64,000 nt of DNA from Arsukibacterium sp. UBA5043. GTDB lineage: Bacteria > Pseudomonadota > Gammaproteobacteria > Enterobacterales > Alteromonadaceae. The translations under genes were made by a program, and so were the position numbers. Below, piece after piece: positions 49,549-59,494 of the stretch; position 1 is the stretch's first letter; each line of letters starts with the position of its first letter. The notes below the pieces were generated by a model. The model had not been told where the DNA came from, did not search any database, and saw nothing but the letters and a program-made list of their open reading frames with translations. The stretch is from assembly GCA_002415085.1 (NCBI GenBank), contig DIBV01000017.1, positions 299,818 through 363,817 of the forward strand, given 5' to 3'.

Positions 49549-50655
49549 TTATACCTTGTAAGCCACTGTATCGGGCCGCTCCCGGTCAAAGTTTTCATTT
49601 GCCCACAGCATTACTACTAATTCATCATCACCAATATTTGTAACGTCATGTGACCAGCCAGGCACTGTCTCAACCACTTCAGGCTTGTCACCAGACGTTA
49701 CAATTTCAATCACTTCATCTGTAACAATATGTCTGAAACCAAAACGAGCAATGCCCTTAATAACTAAAAATTTCTCGGTCTTGACATGGTGATAATGACC
49801 GCCTCGGGTAATACCGGGGTGTGCGGTAAAAAAAGAAAACTGACCAGAGTCACGTGTTTTAAGCATCTCTACAAAACAGCCGCGTTGATCTTCATGCTTT
49901 GTCAGATCATAATTAAATTTATCTGGTGAAATATAACTTATATACGTCGCATAAAGCACCCTGGTAAAACCGTCACCGACAGGCTCAGTGATCAGGTTCT
50001 CCCTACTATCACGGAATTTATACAGTTGCTCAACTAACTCACCTAGTGTCACTTTATAAACCGGTTCTACATTTACATAGAGTTTATCTTCTGGTCTTTT
50101 GTAAAGCATTTCTACGAAGGAGCTAACCACAGAACCAATATGTACCAGTGATAATTCTGTCGCCGGGTTATTAACCTGAATAGGTAAACCACGGCTAATA
50201 TTATGACAAAAAGTTGCTACCGCAGAGTTATAGTTAGGCTTGCACCATTTACCAAACACATTTGGCAAGCGATAGATATACACTTTATTGCCTGTTTGCA
50301 AATGTAAATTTAGTAAATGCATCTCAGCTTGCAGTTTACTTTTGCCATAGGCATTAAGCCGCTCGGCCTGAGTTGAAGAGCTAAGCACTATAGGTATCTT
50401 ACGGCCAGAGTTCTTAATCGCTTCACATAAGGCGGCTGTTAAATCAGCATTGCCAATAGCAAACTCATTATCGTCAACAGGCCTGTTAATACCAGCAAGG
50501 TGAAATATAAATTCAGCTTGGTTGACGAGTGCCTGAAGTTGCTCAGTAGACGTGTTTCGGGTAAATTTAAGCAACTCTATATTGGCATTACGCATTAGGC
50601 TAATACATAGGTTTTTACCAATAAAGCCATCTGCGCCGGTTACTAAAACTTTCAT
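49549..50655 (-). CDS. fnlB: UDP-sugar reductase/epimerase of the FnlB/WbjC/CapF type
   Basis: This 368-residue protein has an SDR domain (VTGADGFIGKNL at residues 5-16, Tyr-Lys in LNAYGKSKLQAE) and a C-terminal cupin part (about residues 245-365) with HPGITRGGHYHHVKTEKFLV. CapF/WbjC performs C3 epimerisation in the cupin domain and C4 reduction in the SDR domain. It is followed by fnlC with a four-base gap. Confidence 0.9.
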   Translation of the reverse strand: MKVLVTGADGFIGKNLCISLMRNANIELLKFTRNTSTEQLQALVNQAEFIFHLAGINRPVDDNEFAIGNADLTAALCEAIKNSGRKIPIVLSSSTQAERLNAYGKSKLQAEMHLLNLHLQTGNKVYIYRLPNVFGKWCKPNYNSAVATFCHNISRGLPIQVNNPATELSLVHIGSVVSSFVEMLYKRPEDKLYVNVEPVYKVTLGELVEQLYKFRDSRENLITEPVGDGFTRVLYATYISYISPDKFNYDLTKHEDQRGCFVEMLKTRDSGQFSFFTAHPGITRGGHYHHVKTEKFLVIKGIARFGFRHIVTDEVIEIVTSGDKPEVVETVPGWSHDVTNIGDDELVVMLWANENFDRERPDTVAYKV

Positions 50656-50658
50656 TTG

Positions 50659-51696
50659 TTAGTCCTCTGCTGTCGCCTGTTCGCCGCGGGCTATCGCCTG
50701 TATAAAATCTAACTTTAGTAATAGTTTCTTCATACCTGCAACATCCAGCCGCTCGGTATTATGCGAATTATAATCTTCCAGCTCACTGATTTTCTGATCG
50801 CCCTGGTCAAAAAACTTACCATAATTCAAATCGCGATTATCTGGTGGCACCCGATAATATTCACCCATATCTATAGCGCAAGCCATTTCTTCGCGGCTTA
50901 ACAGGGCTTCATATAGTTTTTCACCATGGCGGGTGCCAATAATATTGACCGGATGGTCTTCGGTATTCATCAGTTGCAATAACGCCTTGGTCAGCACTTC
51001 TATAGTGGCTGCGGGGGCCTTTTGCACAAAAATATCACCGTTATCACCGTGCTCAAAGGCGTAAAGTACTAAATCGACGGCATCTTCAAGCGTCATCATA
51101 AAACGGGTCATTTCAGGATCGGTGATAGTTATAGGCTTACCGGCCCGAACCAGGTCCACAAATAACGGAATAACTGAGCCGCGCGAGGCCATCACATTAC
51201 CGTAGCGCGTACCACAAATAACCGTTTTAGCCGGGTCCAGGTTGCGGGCCTTAGCGACCATCACCTTTTCCATCATGGCTTTAGATATACCCATAGCATT
51301 AATCGGATAAACTGCTTTGTCGGTACTCAAACACACAACCCGCGAGACACCGTTAACAATGGCAGCTTCTAATACATTTTCGGTACCAATAACGTTAGTT
51401 TTTACCGCTTCCATTGGGTAAAACTCGCAACTGGGTACTTGCTTTAGCGCAGCTGCGTGGTAAATAAAATCTACGCCACGGGTCGCATTTAACACACTGT
51501 TATAATCGCGGACATCACCGATATAAAACTTAAGTTTTGGATGATTATACTTTTTACGCATATCATCCTGTTTCTTTTCATCCCGACTAAATATACGGAT
51601 TTCACCGATATCAGTTTCCAAAAAACGATTTAGAACTGCATTCCCAAAAGAACCAGTTCCTCCAGTTATTAATAGAGATTTACCTGAAAAAACCAT
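50659..51696 (-). CDS. fnlA: UDP-GlcNAc 4,6-dehydratase/5-epimerase of the FnlA/WbjB/CapE type
   Basis: This 345-residue soluble SDR enzyme has TGGTGSFGNAVL (residues 11-22), RDEKKQDDMRKKY, HAAALKQVPSCE and the catalytic STDKAVYPINAMGISKAMMEK. It starts the UDP-L-FucNAc pathway from UDP-GlcNAc. Unlike the PglF-like protein at 34.7-36.7 kb it has no membrane segments. It is three bases from fnlB. Confidence 0.92.
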   Translation of the reverse strand: MVFSGKSLLITGGTGSFGNAVLNRFLETDIGEIRIFSRDEKKQDDMRKKYNHPKLKFYIGDVRDYNSVLNATRGVDFIYHAAALKQVPSCEFYPMEAVKTNVIGTENVLEAAIVNGVSRVVCLSTDKAVYPINAMGISKAMMEKVMVAKARNLDPAKTVICGTRYGNVMASRGSVIPLFVDLVRAGKPITITDPEMTRFMMTLEDAVDLVLYAFEHGDNGDIFVQKAPAATIEVLTKALLQLMNTEDHPVNIIGTRHGEKLYEALLSREEMACAIDMGEYYRVPPDNRDLNYGKFFDQGDQKISELEDYNSHNTERLDVAGMKKLLLKLDFIQAIARGEQATAED

Positions 51697-51698
51697 TA

Positions 51699-52985
51699 TT
51701 ACACCCTAATCCTTTTATCTTCAAAAAACCATAAAATAAGCATTGCAAAAAAATACGAGATTGTATCGATAAAACCAAAAACCTGATTATTTGCAGGAAT
51801 AAATATGAAAAAAATAACAAGCAATGGCATCAAAGCAGAACCGTAAAAACTCTTTTGATAAATAATTGAGCACCAAACTCTAGAAAGTAAGAACCCAAAT
51901 AAAAACATCACCAACGACACACCTACAAAACTAACATCATTAGCCACTTGACCATAAAAACTATGCCACATAGCCTTCTCATCCCAAAATGATGAAACTC
52001 TCGCCTGAAATGTTAAATCTGATACATCAATACCGAAAATTATCAAAAGTTGGTTCTGTAGAAAGTGGGAGCTACCAAAGCCATACGTCCATATCCAATC
52101 TTGGCCAAGGGCCAGAGAAAAACCGTAATATCCCTGTACCAAATATGAAGATATCCAGACCAACGAATATAAGTAAAAACCGTAAAATGAATCAAGAGCA
52201 GGAGTTAGAATATTAATAGATATATCACCTAGTGGTGATATATTATTAAAAAACTCAAAGCCGCCTCCCCTAAGGGACATTATATAACCGAAAAAACCTA
52301 CTGGTATGAGAAGAACAAAAAATAACATCACTAAAACACGAAGCATTCTGACTTCGCCACGCATTAACTTAACAAAAAAAAGAGAAACAAAACTGAAAAT
52401 AATAAAGTAAAATAAAATACTGTTAATACCACCGGCTAGAGATGGAGACACGAACAGAAAGCAATAGATAAAAAACAAAACCTTTTTAACTAAACTTAGA
52501 TATTTCCAAAAGTAAATCGCGTAAAAAATAAAAAGAAATTTAAAGAACATAAAAAAAACTGAAGTAACGTTGATAAGCCTAGATGTACTATAAAGTCCAG
52601 AATTTATTATCTCTAGCCTTTCTATGTATACCTCAGCAGGAGAGCTTATACCTCTTGCTACCTGCGCAAAAATATCAACAGGGATTAACGATGTTCCCAA
52701 CATTACATTTTTATAAGTTATGAGACACGCCAGAGTTGCAAAAGCAAAAATAAAGTAAAACCTTAAATTATCAAATGAAAAATTAAGACGACAAACATCT
52801 TTGCTATAACCAACACTCGCCAGATAGTAACCAACAATGAAAGACACATGATACAACAACATCAAAATAACGAAAACTTCAAAATTATGTACTTTAAAAC
52901 TCAGGGGACCAAAGAAAAATATTAGAAGCGTTGAAATCAAATAAAACTCAACAACAAAAAGTGGTATAAATTTCTTTGACAACAT
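51699..52985 (-). CDS. wzy: Wzy-type O-antigen/polysaccharide polymerase
   Basis: This 428-residue protein is almost entirely hydrophobic, with about 10-12 membrane segments and a hydrophilic periplasmic loop of about 50-60 residues toward the C-terminal half (near WTYGFGSSHFLQN). This is the usual topology of Wzy polymerases, which share little sequence. Its position between sugar-pathway genes and glycosyltransferase genes supports the call. The gene is visibly AT-rich. Confidence 0.75.
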   Translation of the reverse strand: MLSKKFIPLFVVEFYLISTLLIFFFGPLSFKVHNFEVFVILMLLYHVSFIVGYYLASVGYSKDVCRLNFSFDNLRFYFIFAFATLACLITYKNVMLGTSLIPVDIFAQVARGISSPAEVYIERLEIINSGLYSTSRLINVTSVFFMFFKFLFIFYAIYFWKYLSLVKKVLFFIYCFLFVSPSLAGGINSILFYFIIFSFVSLFFVKLMRGEVRMLRVLVMLFFVLLIPVGFFGYIMSLRGGGFEFFNNISPLGDISINILTPALDSFYGFYLYSLVWISSYLVQGYYGFSLALGQDWIWTYGFGSSHFLQNQLLIIFGIDVSDLTFQARVSSFWDEKAMWHSFYGQVANDVSFVGVSLVMFLFGFLLSRVWCSIIYQKSFYGSALMPLLVIFFIFIPANNQVFGFIDTISYFFAMLILWFFEDKRIRV

Positions 52986-53992
52986 CAGCCTGGCCCAGAC
53001 ATAAAGTCGTCAGCACGCCTCTTGATTTTGTCAAGATGCGAATTATGTAGAGAAATATCCGGAGAAAAATTTTTTCTGTATAAAAAAATATTTTTCAAGT
53101 TAAATAAAGATCTGATAGAAAATATGTAAAAAGAAAGGTTAAAAATCTTATTTAGATACCGATTTGATAAATTAAAAAGCCATGCTCGATTTATCAAAAC
53201 CAACTTTTCGAAATAACTATTAGAACTAGATATAAGATAATTATAAATATTTAACTTATCTTGCACGAATCTTTTATTCGCAACTATATACACAGAGCCT
53301 GAAGTTCTTCTGTAATAAACAAAAACCTTGTTAACTAATTTAAAATCAGAATCTGGCGACACTTCAGAAATGGCTATTTGTATTGGCCAGTCTTCAACTA
53401 CATCATATTCACTTAAAAAGTTCAAAACATGATTAGAAACCATTAGCTCTTTTTTATAAATTATATTCGGCGCATTATTAACACTTAAATATTTAAACCT
53501 TTGCAGTAAAGGCCTGCCTTCGTAACAATACTGACTGGAAACCATCCCATAAAACTCACTTAAATTAAGATAGAGTTTTCTGTCGGAAAAATGCAGAGGA
53601 ACCCCGGACACAATAGACGAGGAGTTAAAACTAAATGCGTGCGCAAAGATATTTTCAAAAGAATAAATGTCATCACCAGCAGTCATTTTAAAACTGTCAA
53701 CATCACTTCGAAGAACTTTAATCATATTGACAATGCTTTTACAAGTGCCAATATTCTCCGGATTGTATAATTTATCAACATTTCTAAATAATGTAGAGTT
53801 ACTCTCAAGCCATCTGTCTATAAGAAGTTTGCTTGAATCCCGAGAACAGTCATCGTTGATGACAATATCAAAAGTTATATTAGCCCCATGGTTTTCTATT
53901 AAGTACTTTATACTTTCAAGATGTTCAATAATGTAGTGCTCGTGATTAAAAACCAGAACAAAAAATGCAAATTTTCCATTACTTTCGCGCAT
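52985..53992 (-). CDS. GT2-like glycosyltransferase
   Basis: This 335-residue protein has an N-terminal GT-A domain: the FFVLVFNHEHYIIEHLESI stretch, VINDDCSRDSS and TAGDDIYSF, the latter resembling nucleotide- and metal-binding motifs of GT2 enzymes. The donor sugar cannot be told. It overlaps wzy at one base and the next upstream gene by 14 bases. The sequence is AT-rich, and the C-terminal 80 residues are rich in aromatic and Asn residues. Confidence 0.75.
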   Translation of the reverse strand: MRESNGKFAFFVLVFNHEHYIIEHLESIKYLIENHGANITFDIVINDDCSRDSSKLLIDRWLESNSTLFRNVDKLYNPENIGTCKSIVNMIKVLRSDVDSFKMTAGDDIYSFENIFAHAFSFNSSSIVSGVPLHFSDRKLYLNLSEFYGMVSSQYCYEGRPLLQRFKYLSVNNAPNIIYKKELMVSNHVLNFLSEYDVVEDWPIQIAISEVSPDSDFKLVNKVFVYYRRTSGSVYIVANKRFVQDKLNIYNYLISSSNSYFEKLVLINRAWLFNLSNRYLNKIFNLSFYIFSIRSLFNLKNIFLYRKNFSPDISLHNSHLDKIKRRADDFMSGPG

Positions 53993-54839
53993 TAAACTTT
54001 GCCTTAAAGTAAGAGTAAAATACCCGTAAAGATTTAAATCCTACCATCTTATAACCGGTATATAAAAATTGTAACTTCCACATCAGGCTACGAGACTCAT
54101 CAATAGCGTCTTCCGAGAAACCCCTCTCAGCTGTATCAATATCCAACTGGTATTTAGCTAATTTATCAGTCACTACAGATTTTACCCATCTCCCTCTATA
54201 AATAGCACCACCTTTACTATAATTGTAAGGATATATATCAGGGCTTCCGCTCTTTACTGAAAAAAAACGTTTGCCGTCACCAAACGTCCTGTAGCTACCA
54301 AAAAGCTCCCAAGCCCATGGATTATCATTTACTCCGGTGTATTTAATAAGGTCAGCTTTCCTCCATATTGCAGGTGAAGAGTTTAACCTGTAATCACTAT
54401 AATCCTTCAATTCTACAATGCAATCATCAAAACTAGAAACCGAAGTTGGTTCTACATTTGTGTCAACAAGATAAATTGAAGCTATTTCAGGATGAGCTTT
54501 CATTACGTCAATTAGCTGCCCGATCTTTAGATTGCTGACATGCTTTTCAAGAATGAAATCATCAAAAGTCAGTAAAACATAATCTGTTTCGACAACTGAA
54601 AGCGCTGTTAACAATCTGTGGCCCCAGGAATTATGAACACCAGGTTCATAATTACTTACTTTTACTGGAAATTTATAATCAGTTTTTTTCTCAGTATTAA
54701 TCACAATGGGATAAGGACAGGAAGGCCAATAATCATAAAAAGCAGCAAAGAAAAGTGATAAAACATCAGAATATGAATCACAAGTACATACAACAACTGT
54801 TAAATCTGAGTTCAAAACAGTTTTATTAGTCGCGTTCAT
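53979..54839 (-). CDS. Glycosyltransferase-like protein of unknown specificity
   Basis: I do not recognise a specific family for this 286-residue protein. VVVCTCDSYSDVLSLFFAAFYDYWP near the start and DYVLLTFDDFIL near residue 100 look like GT-A nucleotide-binding and DxD-like features, and its operon position supports a sugar transferase. AT-rich codon use matches its neighbours. It overlaps the ABC flippase gene by four bases. Confidence 0.6.
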   Translation of the reverse strand: MNATNKTVLNSDLTVVVCTCDSYSDVLSLFFAAFYDYWPSCPYPIVINTEKKTDYKFPVKVSNYEPGVHNSWGHRLLTALSVVETDYVLLTFDDFILEKHVSNLKIGQLIDVMKAHPEIASIYLVDTNVEPTSVSSFDDCIVELKDYSDYRLNSSPAIWRKADLIKYTGVNDNPWAWELFGSYRTFGDGKRFFSVKSGSPDIYPYNYSKGGAIYRGRWVKSVVTDKLAKYQLDIDTAERGFSEDAIDESRSLMWKLQFLYTGYKMVGFKSLRVFYSYFKAKFNARK

Positions 54840-56632
54840 AATTTACCGCCAGCCATTTTTTTAAATTTGTCATTTTGAGATATCAGTTGATTATAGGTAC
54901 CAAAAGCAACAACTTTACCGGCTTCAATGTAATATATTTGATCACAATTGCGTATTGTGTTAAATCGATGGGCTATCATTACAATCGTTTTAAGCCCTGC
55001 CATATTAGCAATTGACTGCATGATCTGCTCTTCCGTTACGCCATCAAGCGCACTGGTTGCTTCATCAAAAAATAGATAATCAGCGTTATTATATAGAGCT
55101 CTCGCTATAGCTATTCTCTGGCGCTGACCACCTGATATCTGTACGCCCTTTTCTCCAACTTTTGTATCGAAACCTTCAGGGAGAGACATTATCCAGTCAG
55201 TAAGTTGAGCCATGTCTGTTGCACTGCGCAACTGAACCATGTCAATATCTGATGTTTTCAAACCAAATGCGATATTTTCACTTATAGTTCCATCTTTAAT
55301 TAAAGACATTTGTGACACGTAGCCTATACCGTTCCTCCAAAGTCTTAAGTTATGTTTGTTTAATTCACTATCACCAATTAATAACTTCCCAGAATCAATC
55401 GACAACGAACCTATAAGAATATCAAGTAAAGTTGATTTTCCTGAACCAGAGGGGCCGACGATGCCAATAGTGGATTTAAGAGGAATTTCTAAAGATATAT
55501 TATCTAACGTATTATTTTCACTGCCTTTATATCTAAAAGATATATTTTCAAGCTTTAAAGAACCAACTAATTTATCATCTGAGAAAGACTCAATAGGTTT
55601 ATCTTTTCCTGTGTTTGCGTTTCGCAAATCGTCTTCAAGAGATCTAAATGCAGATATGTTACTTCTCAATTGTGCGGCACCGCTGTATACCTGCTGAAAA
55701 GACGGAAGCAACTTAAACGCAGCTATACCAAAAACACCCAGTATTGGCAAAACAGAAGACAAATCAGAATCATACGTTTTTAAAAGCAACAAAATTAAAG
55801 CAACCATTGAACTATATACTACGAACTCCATAAAGTATCGAGGCATATTATATAAACTATTGCTTGAACCATATGAGGCTGCGAAAACTTTACCGCTTTT
55901 CTCAAATTCTCTAATAAAATAATGCTCTCTTCCAAGTATTTGCAGCTCTTTTATTGCGCCGAACCCTTCATTCATCAATGTGAATCGCTTTCTGGAATAT
56001 TCACTTATTAATTTACCATTAACTGCCAGTCTATTTTTCACTATCGAGAAAAGGATAAAATATGCGACGCACAATACTGTTACACCGACTATCGCAACCA
56101 TTGGATTGTATATAAAAACAAAAATAGATATAAAAAGAATGGTTGCTAATCTTGCATTTATTTGGACAAGCGGCTGCAAAACATTGTCGGTTACACGGTT
56201 TACTTCTGTCGCAATTTTCTTTACGAGGTTAGCGCTATTGATGGTTGTATAATGTTGATAGTCCATCCGAATGTAATGTTCATAAAGCCGGTCTCCAAAC
56301 TCTGAACCTACATTCGCAGCATACATTGACAACTTCCAGATTGTCACTATAGACGTTATAGCAGCTGAAAACATCAGTACAAGTACGCCTAGCCCTACAT
56401 AAAATAAAAATTCAATATTATTAGTTGCTCCTGAAATAATGTACAACTTGTTAATTATTAAATTTGACTCTACCAAGTCAATATTACCAACAATGGCCAT
56501 AAATGGGCCAATAGAAAGCACAGATAAAACTTCGAATATTGCCGAAATAATTACTAGCACTTGCAGTACATACAACTTTTTCCTTTGTTCAGGCGTCATT
56601 ACCTGAATCAGATTTTTTATTAGATTTAACAT
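54836..56632 (-). CDS. PglK-like ABC-type lipid-linked oligosaccharide flippase
   Basis: This 598-residue protein is a full half-transporter: six membrane segments (about residues 15-320) and a C-terminal ATPase with Walker [10 protein letters not shown], signature [15 protein letters not shown], Walker [13 protein letters not shown] and H-loop AHRFN. The [12 protein letters not shown] opening and overall layout resemble PglK/WlaB, which flips undecaprenyl-linked oligosaccharides. No Wzx gene is visible in the window, so this is the likely flippase. A general lipid or drug exporter of the MsbA type is the alternative. Confidence 0.83.
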   Translation of the reverse strand: MLNLIKNLIQVMTPEQRKKLYVLQVLVIISAIFEVLSVLSIGPFMAIVGNIDLVESNLIINKLYIISGATNNIEFLFYVGLGVLVLMFSAAITSIVTIWKLSMYAANVGSEFGDRLYEHYIRMDYQHYTTINSANLVKKIATEVNRVTDNVLQPLVQINARLATILFISIFVFIYNPMVAIVGVTVLCVAYFILFSIVKNRLAVNGKLISEYSRKRFTLMNEGFGAIKELQILGREHYFIREFEKSGKVFAASYGSSNSLYNMPRYFMEFVVYSSMVALILLLLKTYDSDLSSVLPILGVFGIAAFKLLPSFQQVYSGAAQLRSNISAFRSLEDDLRNANTGKDKPIESFSDDKLVGSLKLENISFRYKGSENNTLDNISLEIPLKSTIGIVGPSGSGKSTLLDILIGSLSIDSGKLLIGDSELNKHNLRLWRNGIGYVSQMSLIKDGTISENIAFGLKTSDIDMVQLRSATDMAQLTDWIMSLPEGFDTKVGEKGVQISGGQRQRIAIARALYNNADYLFFDEATSALDGVTEEQIMQSIANMAGLKTIVMIAHRFNTIRNCDQIYYIEAGKVVAFGTYNQLISQNDKFKKMAGGKL

Positions 56633-57744
56633 TTGAAATTATTTACACATTTTATAACCATTAATACATCTTCAGCAGACATAACAGGGCTAATCGGTAA
56701 ACTAAGTACCTCGTTATGAATATCAGTAGTAATTGGCAAATCTAAATTTGCTAAACTTCGATACGCTTGTTGCTTGTGCGGGGGGATTGGATAGTGAATA
56801 ACCGTTTGAATTCCTGACTCCAACAAATGTTGCTGTAACGCCAGACGGTTCTTAGTCCTGACTACAAAAAGATGAAAAACATGATGACTTAAGTTCTCCA
56901 CAGTGAGATCAACATCTATCGGTAAACAAATTGCCGAGTTATTTATACCGTTCGCATAAGCGATTGCAATCTCCCGACGACGCTGCATCTCAATATTTAA
57001 GTACTTTAGTTTCACTCTCAGTAAAGCTGCTTGCATTTCATCTAAGCGGCTGTTGACACCTTGATACAGGTTTTCGTATTTTTTGTGGCTGCCGTAGTTT
57101 GCCAGGGCACGAACAGTGATCGCCAATTCGTCGTCGTTGGTCGTTACGGCGCCAGCATCACCCAATGCTCCCAGATTCTTTCCCGGATAAAAGCTAAACC
57201 CTGAGGCATGCCCCCAGTTGCCGGCTTTTTTGCCTTCTACTTCTGCACCATGCGCTTGAGCAGAATCCTCTAACACCAGCAGATTATGATCTGTTGCAAT
57301 AGACATAATTGCAGGCATGTCAGCTAACTGACCATACAAGTGCACAGCAAGAATAGCTTTTGTTTTGTCAGTGATCGCTGAACGAATATTATCAGGACAA
57401 ATATTGAAAGTTAGAGGATCGGGCTCGACCAAGACTGGTTTTAACCTATTTTCAGTGATGGCGAGAATGCTGGCTATATAGGTATTTGCCGGGACAATTA
57501 TTTCATCACCGTCTTTTAGCTTACCTAGTTCTTTCCAGGCACGAAAGACTAGAATTAGTGCATCCAGTCCATTTGCTACACCAATACAGTGCCTAGCACC
57601 ACAATAGTCTGCAAAATTTCGTTCGAATTCTTTAACCTCTTCACCCTGAATGTACCAACCTGAATCGATTACACGGGTAGCAGCGGCTATCATTTCTTCA
57701 CGATAAACTGAGTTTACCTGCTTTAAACCTAAAAATGGGATCAT
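56626..57744 (-). CDS. fdtB: dTDP-3-keto-6-deoxyhexose aminotransferase of the FdtB/QdtB type
   Basis: This 372-residue DegT-family PLP enzyme has [10 protein letters not shown] at the start, [28 protein letters not shown] and the PLP lysine in [15 protein letters not shown] near residue 187. The last motif is the FdtB/QdtB subgroup pattern. It should place an amino group at C3 of the dTDP-3-keto sugar. It overlaps the flippase and FdtC-like genes. Confidence 0.88.
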   Translation of the reverse strand: MIPFLGLKQVNSVYREEMIAAATRVIDSGWYIQGEEVKEFERNFADYCGARHCIGVANGLDALILVFRAWKELGKLKDGDEIIVPANTYIASILAITENRLKPVLVEPDPLTFNICPDNIRSAITDKTKAILAVHLYGQLADMPAIMSIATDHNLLVLEDSAQAHGAEVEGKKAGNWGHASGFSFYPGKNLGALGDAGAVTTNDDELAITVRALANYGSHKKYENLYQGVNSRLDEMQAALLRVKLKYLNIEMQRRREIAIAYANGINNSAICLPIDVDLTVENLSHHVFHLFVVRTKNRLALQQHLLESGIQTVIHYPIPPHKQQAYRSLANLDLPITTDIHNEVLSLPISPVMSAEDVLMVIKCVNNFKC

Positions 57745-58202
57745 TCTAAAAACCTGATAATTTTTGCGGGATTTCCAACTACTACCGCTTTAGCTGGAAC
57801 ATCTTTAGTTACAACGGAGCCAGCGCCTATCATAGCTGACTCACCTATAGTTACACCGGGCAGTATTGTTGAATTCGCACCAATACTTGCAAAATCATTT
57901 ACCTTTATACCAGTAAAGTTTTCTGGGTATTCTTTTGATCTAGGGAATAGATCGTTAGTGAAAGTAACATTTGGACCAATAAAAACATTGTTACCAATTC
58001 GAGTACCGTCCCATAACTGCACTCCAGACTTAACTGTAACGTTGTCACCAATAACCACATCACCTTCAATTAAACACTGCGCACAAATATTACTATCTTT
58101 ACCTATAGTGGCACCGGTGAGTATTACAACAAACTGCCAAATTTTTGTGCCCTCACCGATATTGCAATCGGCAACATCGGCAAGTTTATGAATAAAACTC
58201 AT
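57741..58202 (-). CDS. fdtC: dTDP-3-amino sugar N-acetyltransferase of the FdtC/QdtC type
   Basis: This 153-residue protein is a left-handed beta-helix acyltransferase. The order [45 protein letters not shown] and the C-terminal [10 protein letters not shown] matches the FdtC/WbbJ-like group. It would acetylate the C3 amine made by the FdtB-like enzyme. Four-base overlaps join it to both neighbours. Confidence 0.85.
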   Translation of the reverse strand: MSFIHKLADVADCNIGEGTKIWQFVVILTGATIGKDSNICAQCLIEGDVVIGDNVTVKSGVQLWDGTRIGNNVFIGPNVTFTNDLFPRSKEYPENFTGIKVNDFASIGANSTILPGVTIGESAMIGAGSVVTKDVPAKAVVVGNPAKIIRFLE

Positions 58203-58600
58203 GATTTAACCTGTTCTAAAAACAACTGATAATCGCGAATATAGTCTGCTTCATCGTACACTTCGCTCGCAACAACAAGAAAAACACAATCCTTACTAAA
58301 GCCATACATTTCGTGCCAAACCTTAGGCTCTATTCTAAGTGCCCGGTCAGGCCCTTGTAATTTCACCCTTTCCTTTTTATACCCGTTGTCTAATAAAACC
58401 TCACAGCTACCCGCAACACAAACAGCTAGTTGTTCAAGCTGATGGTGAGCATGAAAGCCACGTGGCATATCAGAAGAGAGCGAAGTTAAAAAATAGATAC
58501 GCTTTATATCGAAAGGAATATTTTTCCTAGCTTCTATTATGGTTAGGTAACCTCGTTCGTCACCCCGTTGCTGAAGTTCTACCCATTTAACAAGACTCAT
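58199..58600 (-). CDS. fdtA: dTDP-4-oxo-6-deoxyglucose 3,4-ketoisomerase of the FdtA/QdtA type
   Basis: This 133-residue cupin has the [24 protein letters not shown] opening and [12 protein letters not shown] with His50 and His52, the catalytic pair of FdtA-type isomerases. It moves the keto group of dTDP-4-keto-6-deoxyglucose to C3. FdtA gives the galacto product and QdtA the gluco product, and the sequence read by eye does not decide which. It overlaps rfbA by four bases. Confidence 0.88.
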   Translation of the reverse strand: MSLVKWVELQQRGDERGYLTIIEARKNIPFDIKRIYFLTSLSSDMPRGFHAHHQLEQLAVCVAGSCEVLLDNGYKKERVKLQGPDRALRIEPKVWHEMYGFSKDCVFLVVASEVYDEADYIRDYQLFLEQVKS

Positions 58601-59478
58601 AACTTTCCTTTCGCAACTTCAAGTAAATATTGCCCATAGCTATTTTTACACATTAATTTTCCAGCCTCCATCAACTGCTCTTTGCTTAGCCAGCCGCGGT
58701 TATAGGCAATCTCTTCCAGGCAAGCAACTTTATAACCTTGTCGTTTTTCAAGCGTTTCAACAAATTGTGCAGCTTCTAATAAACTTTCGTGAGTACCTGT
58801 ATCGAGCCAGGCAAAACCACGACCAAGCAGCTCTACATTGAGATCGTTTAACGCCAGGTATGCGTTATTTATGCAAGTTATTTCTAACTCTCCTCGATCG
58901 CTAGGCTCTACTTGCTTCGCAATATCAATAACACGGTTATCATAGAAATACAGGCCGGTTACTGCGAAGTGAGATTTTGGCTTTTTCGGCTTTTCCTCAA
59001 TAGAAATGGCTTTCTTATCAGCATCAAATTCTACCACACCAAAACGTTCCGGATCTTTTACCTGGTAACCAAAAACCGTCGCACCCTTGCCGTCTTTCGC
59101 TTTTCTAACCGCCTCTATAAGTTTTGGTGTAAAACCCTGGCCGTAATAAATATTGTCGCCTAAAACCAGGCATACATCGTCTTCGCCGATAAACTCTTCA
59201 CCTATGATAAAAGCTTGAGCCAAGCCGTCCGGACTTGCTTGTACTGCATAAGTCAGATTAATACCGAACTGGCGACCATCTTTAAGTAAACGTTGAAAGG
59301 CAGCCTGATCTTCTGGTGTAGTGATAATTAAAATATCACGAATACCCGCCAACATCAGAACAGATATGGGGTAATAAATCATTGGCTTGTCATAAATAGG
59401 TAATAGCTGTTTAGAGACCCCCATAGTAATCGGGTATAAACGGGTACCTGAACCTCCGGCTAAAATAATACCTTTCAT
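58597..59478 (-). CDS. rfbA: Glucose-1-phosphate thymidylyltransferase
   Basis: RmlA makes dTDP-glucose from dTTP and glucose-1-phosphate. The 293-residue protein has the signature [54 protein letters not shown] and [14 protein letters not shown]. It follows rfbB by 16 bases. Confidence 0.96.
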   Translation of the reverse strand: MKGIILAGGSGTRLYPITMGVSKQLLPIYDKPMIYYPISVLMLAGIRDILIITTPEDQAAFQRLLKDGRQFGINLTYAVQASPDGLAQAFIIGEEFIGEDDVCLVLGDNIYYGQGFTPKLIEAVRKAKDGKGATVFGYQVKDPERFGVVEFDADKKAISIEEKPKKPKSHFAVTGLYFYDNRVIDIAKQVEPSDRGELEITCINNAYLALNDLNVELLGRGFAWLDTGTHESLLEAAQFVETLEKRQGYKVACLEEIAYNRGWLSKEQLMEAGKLMCKNSYGQYLLEVAKGKL

Positions 59479-59494
59479 AGTTTGTCCTTTAACA

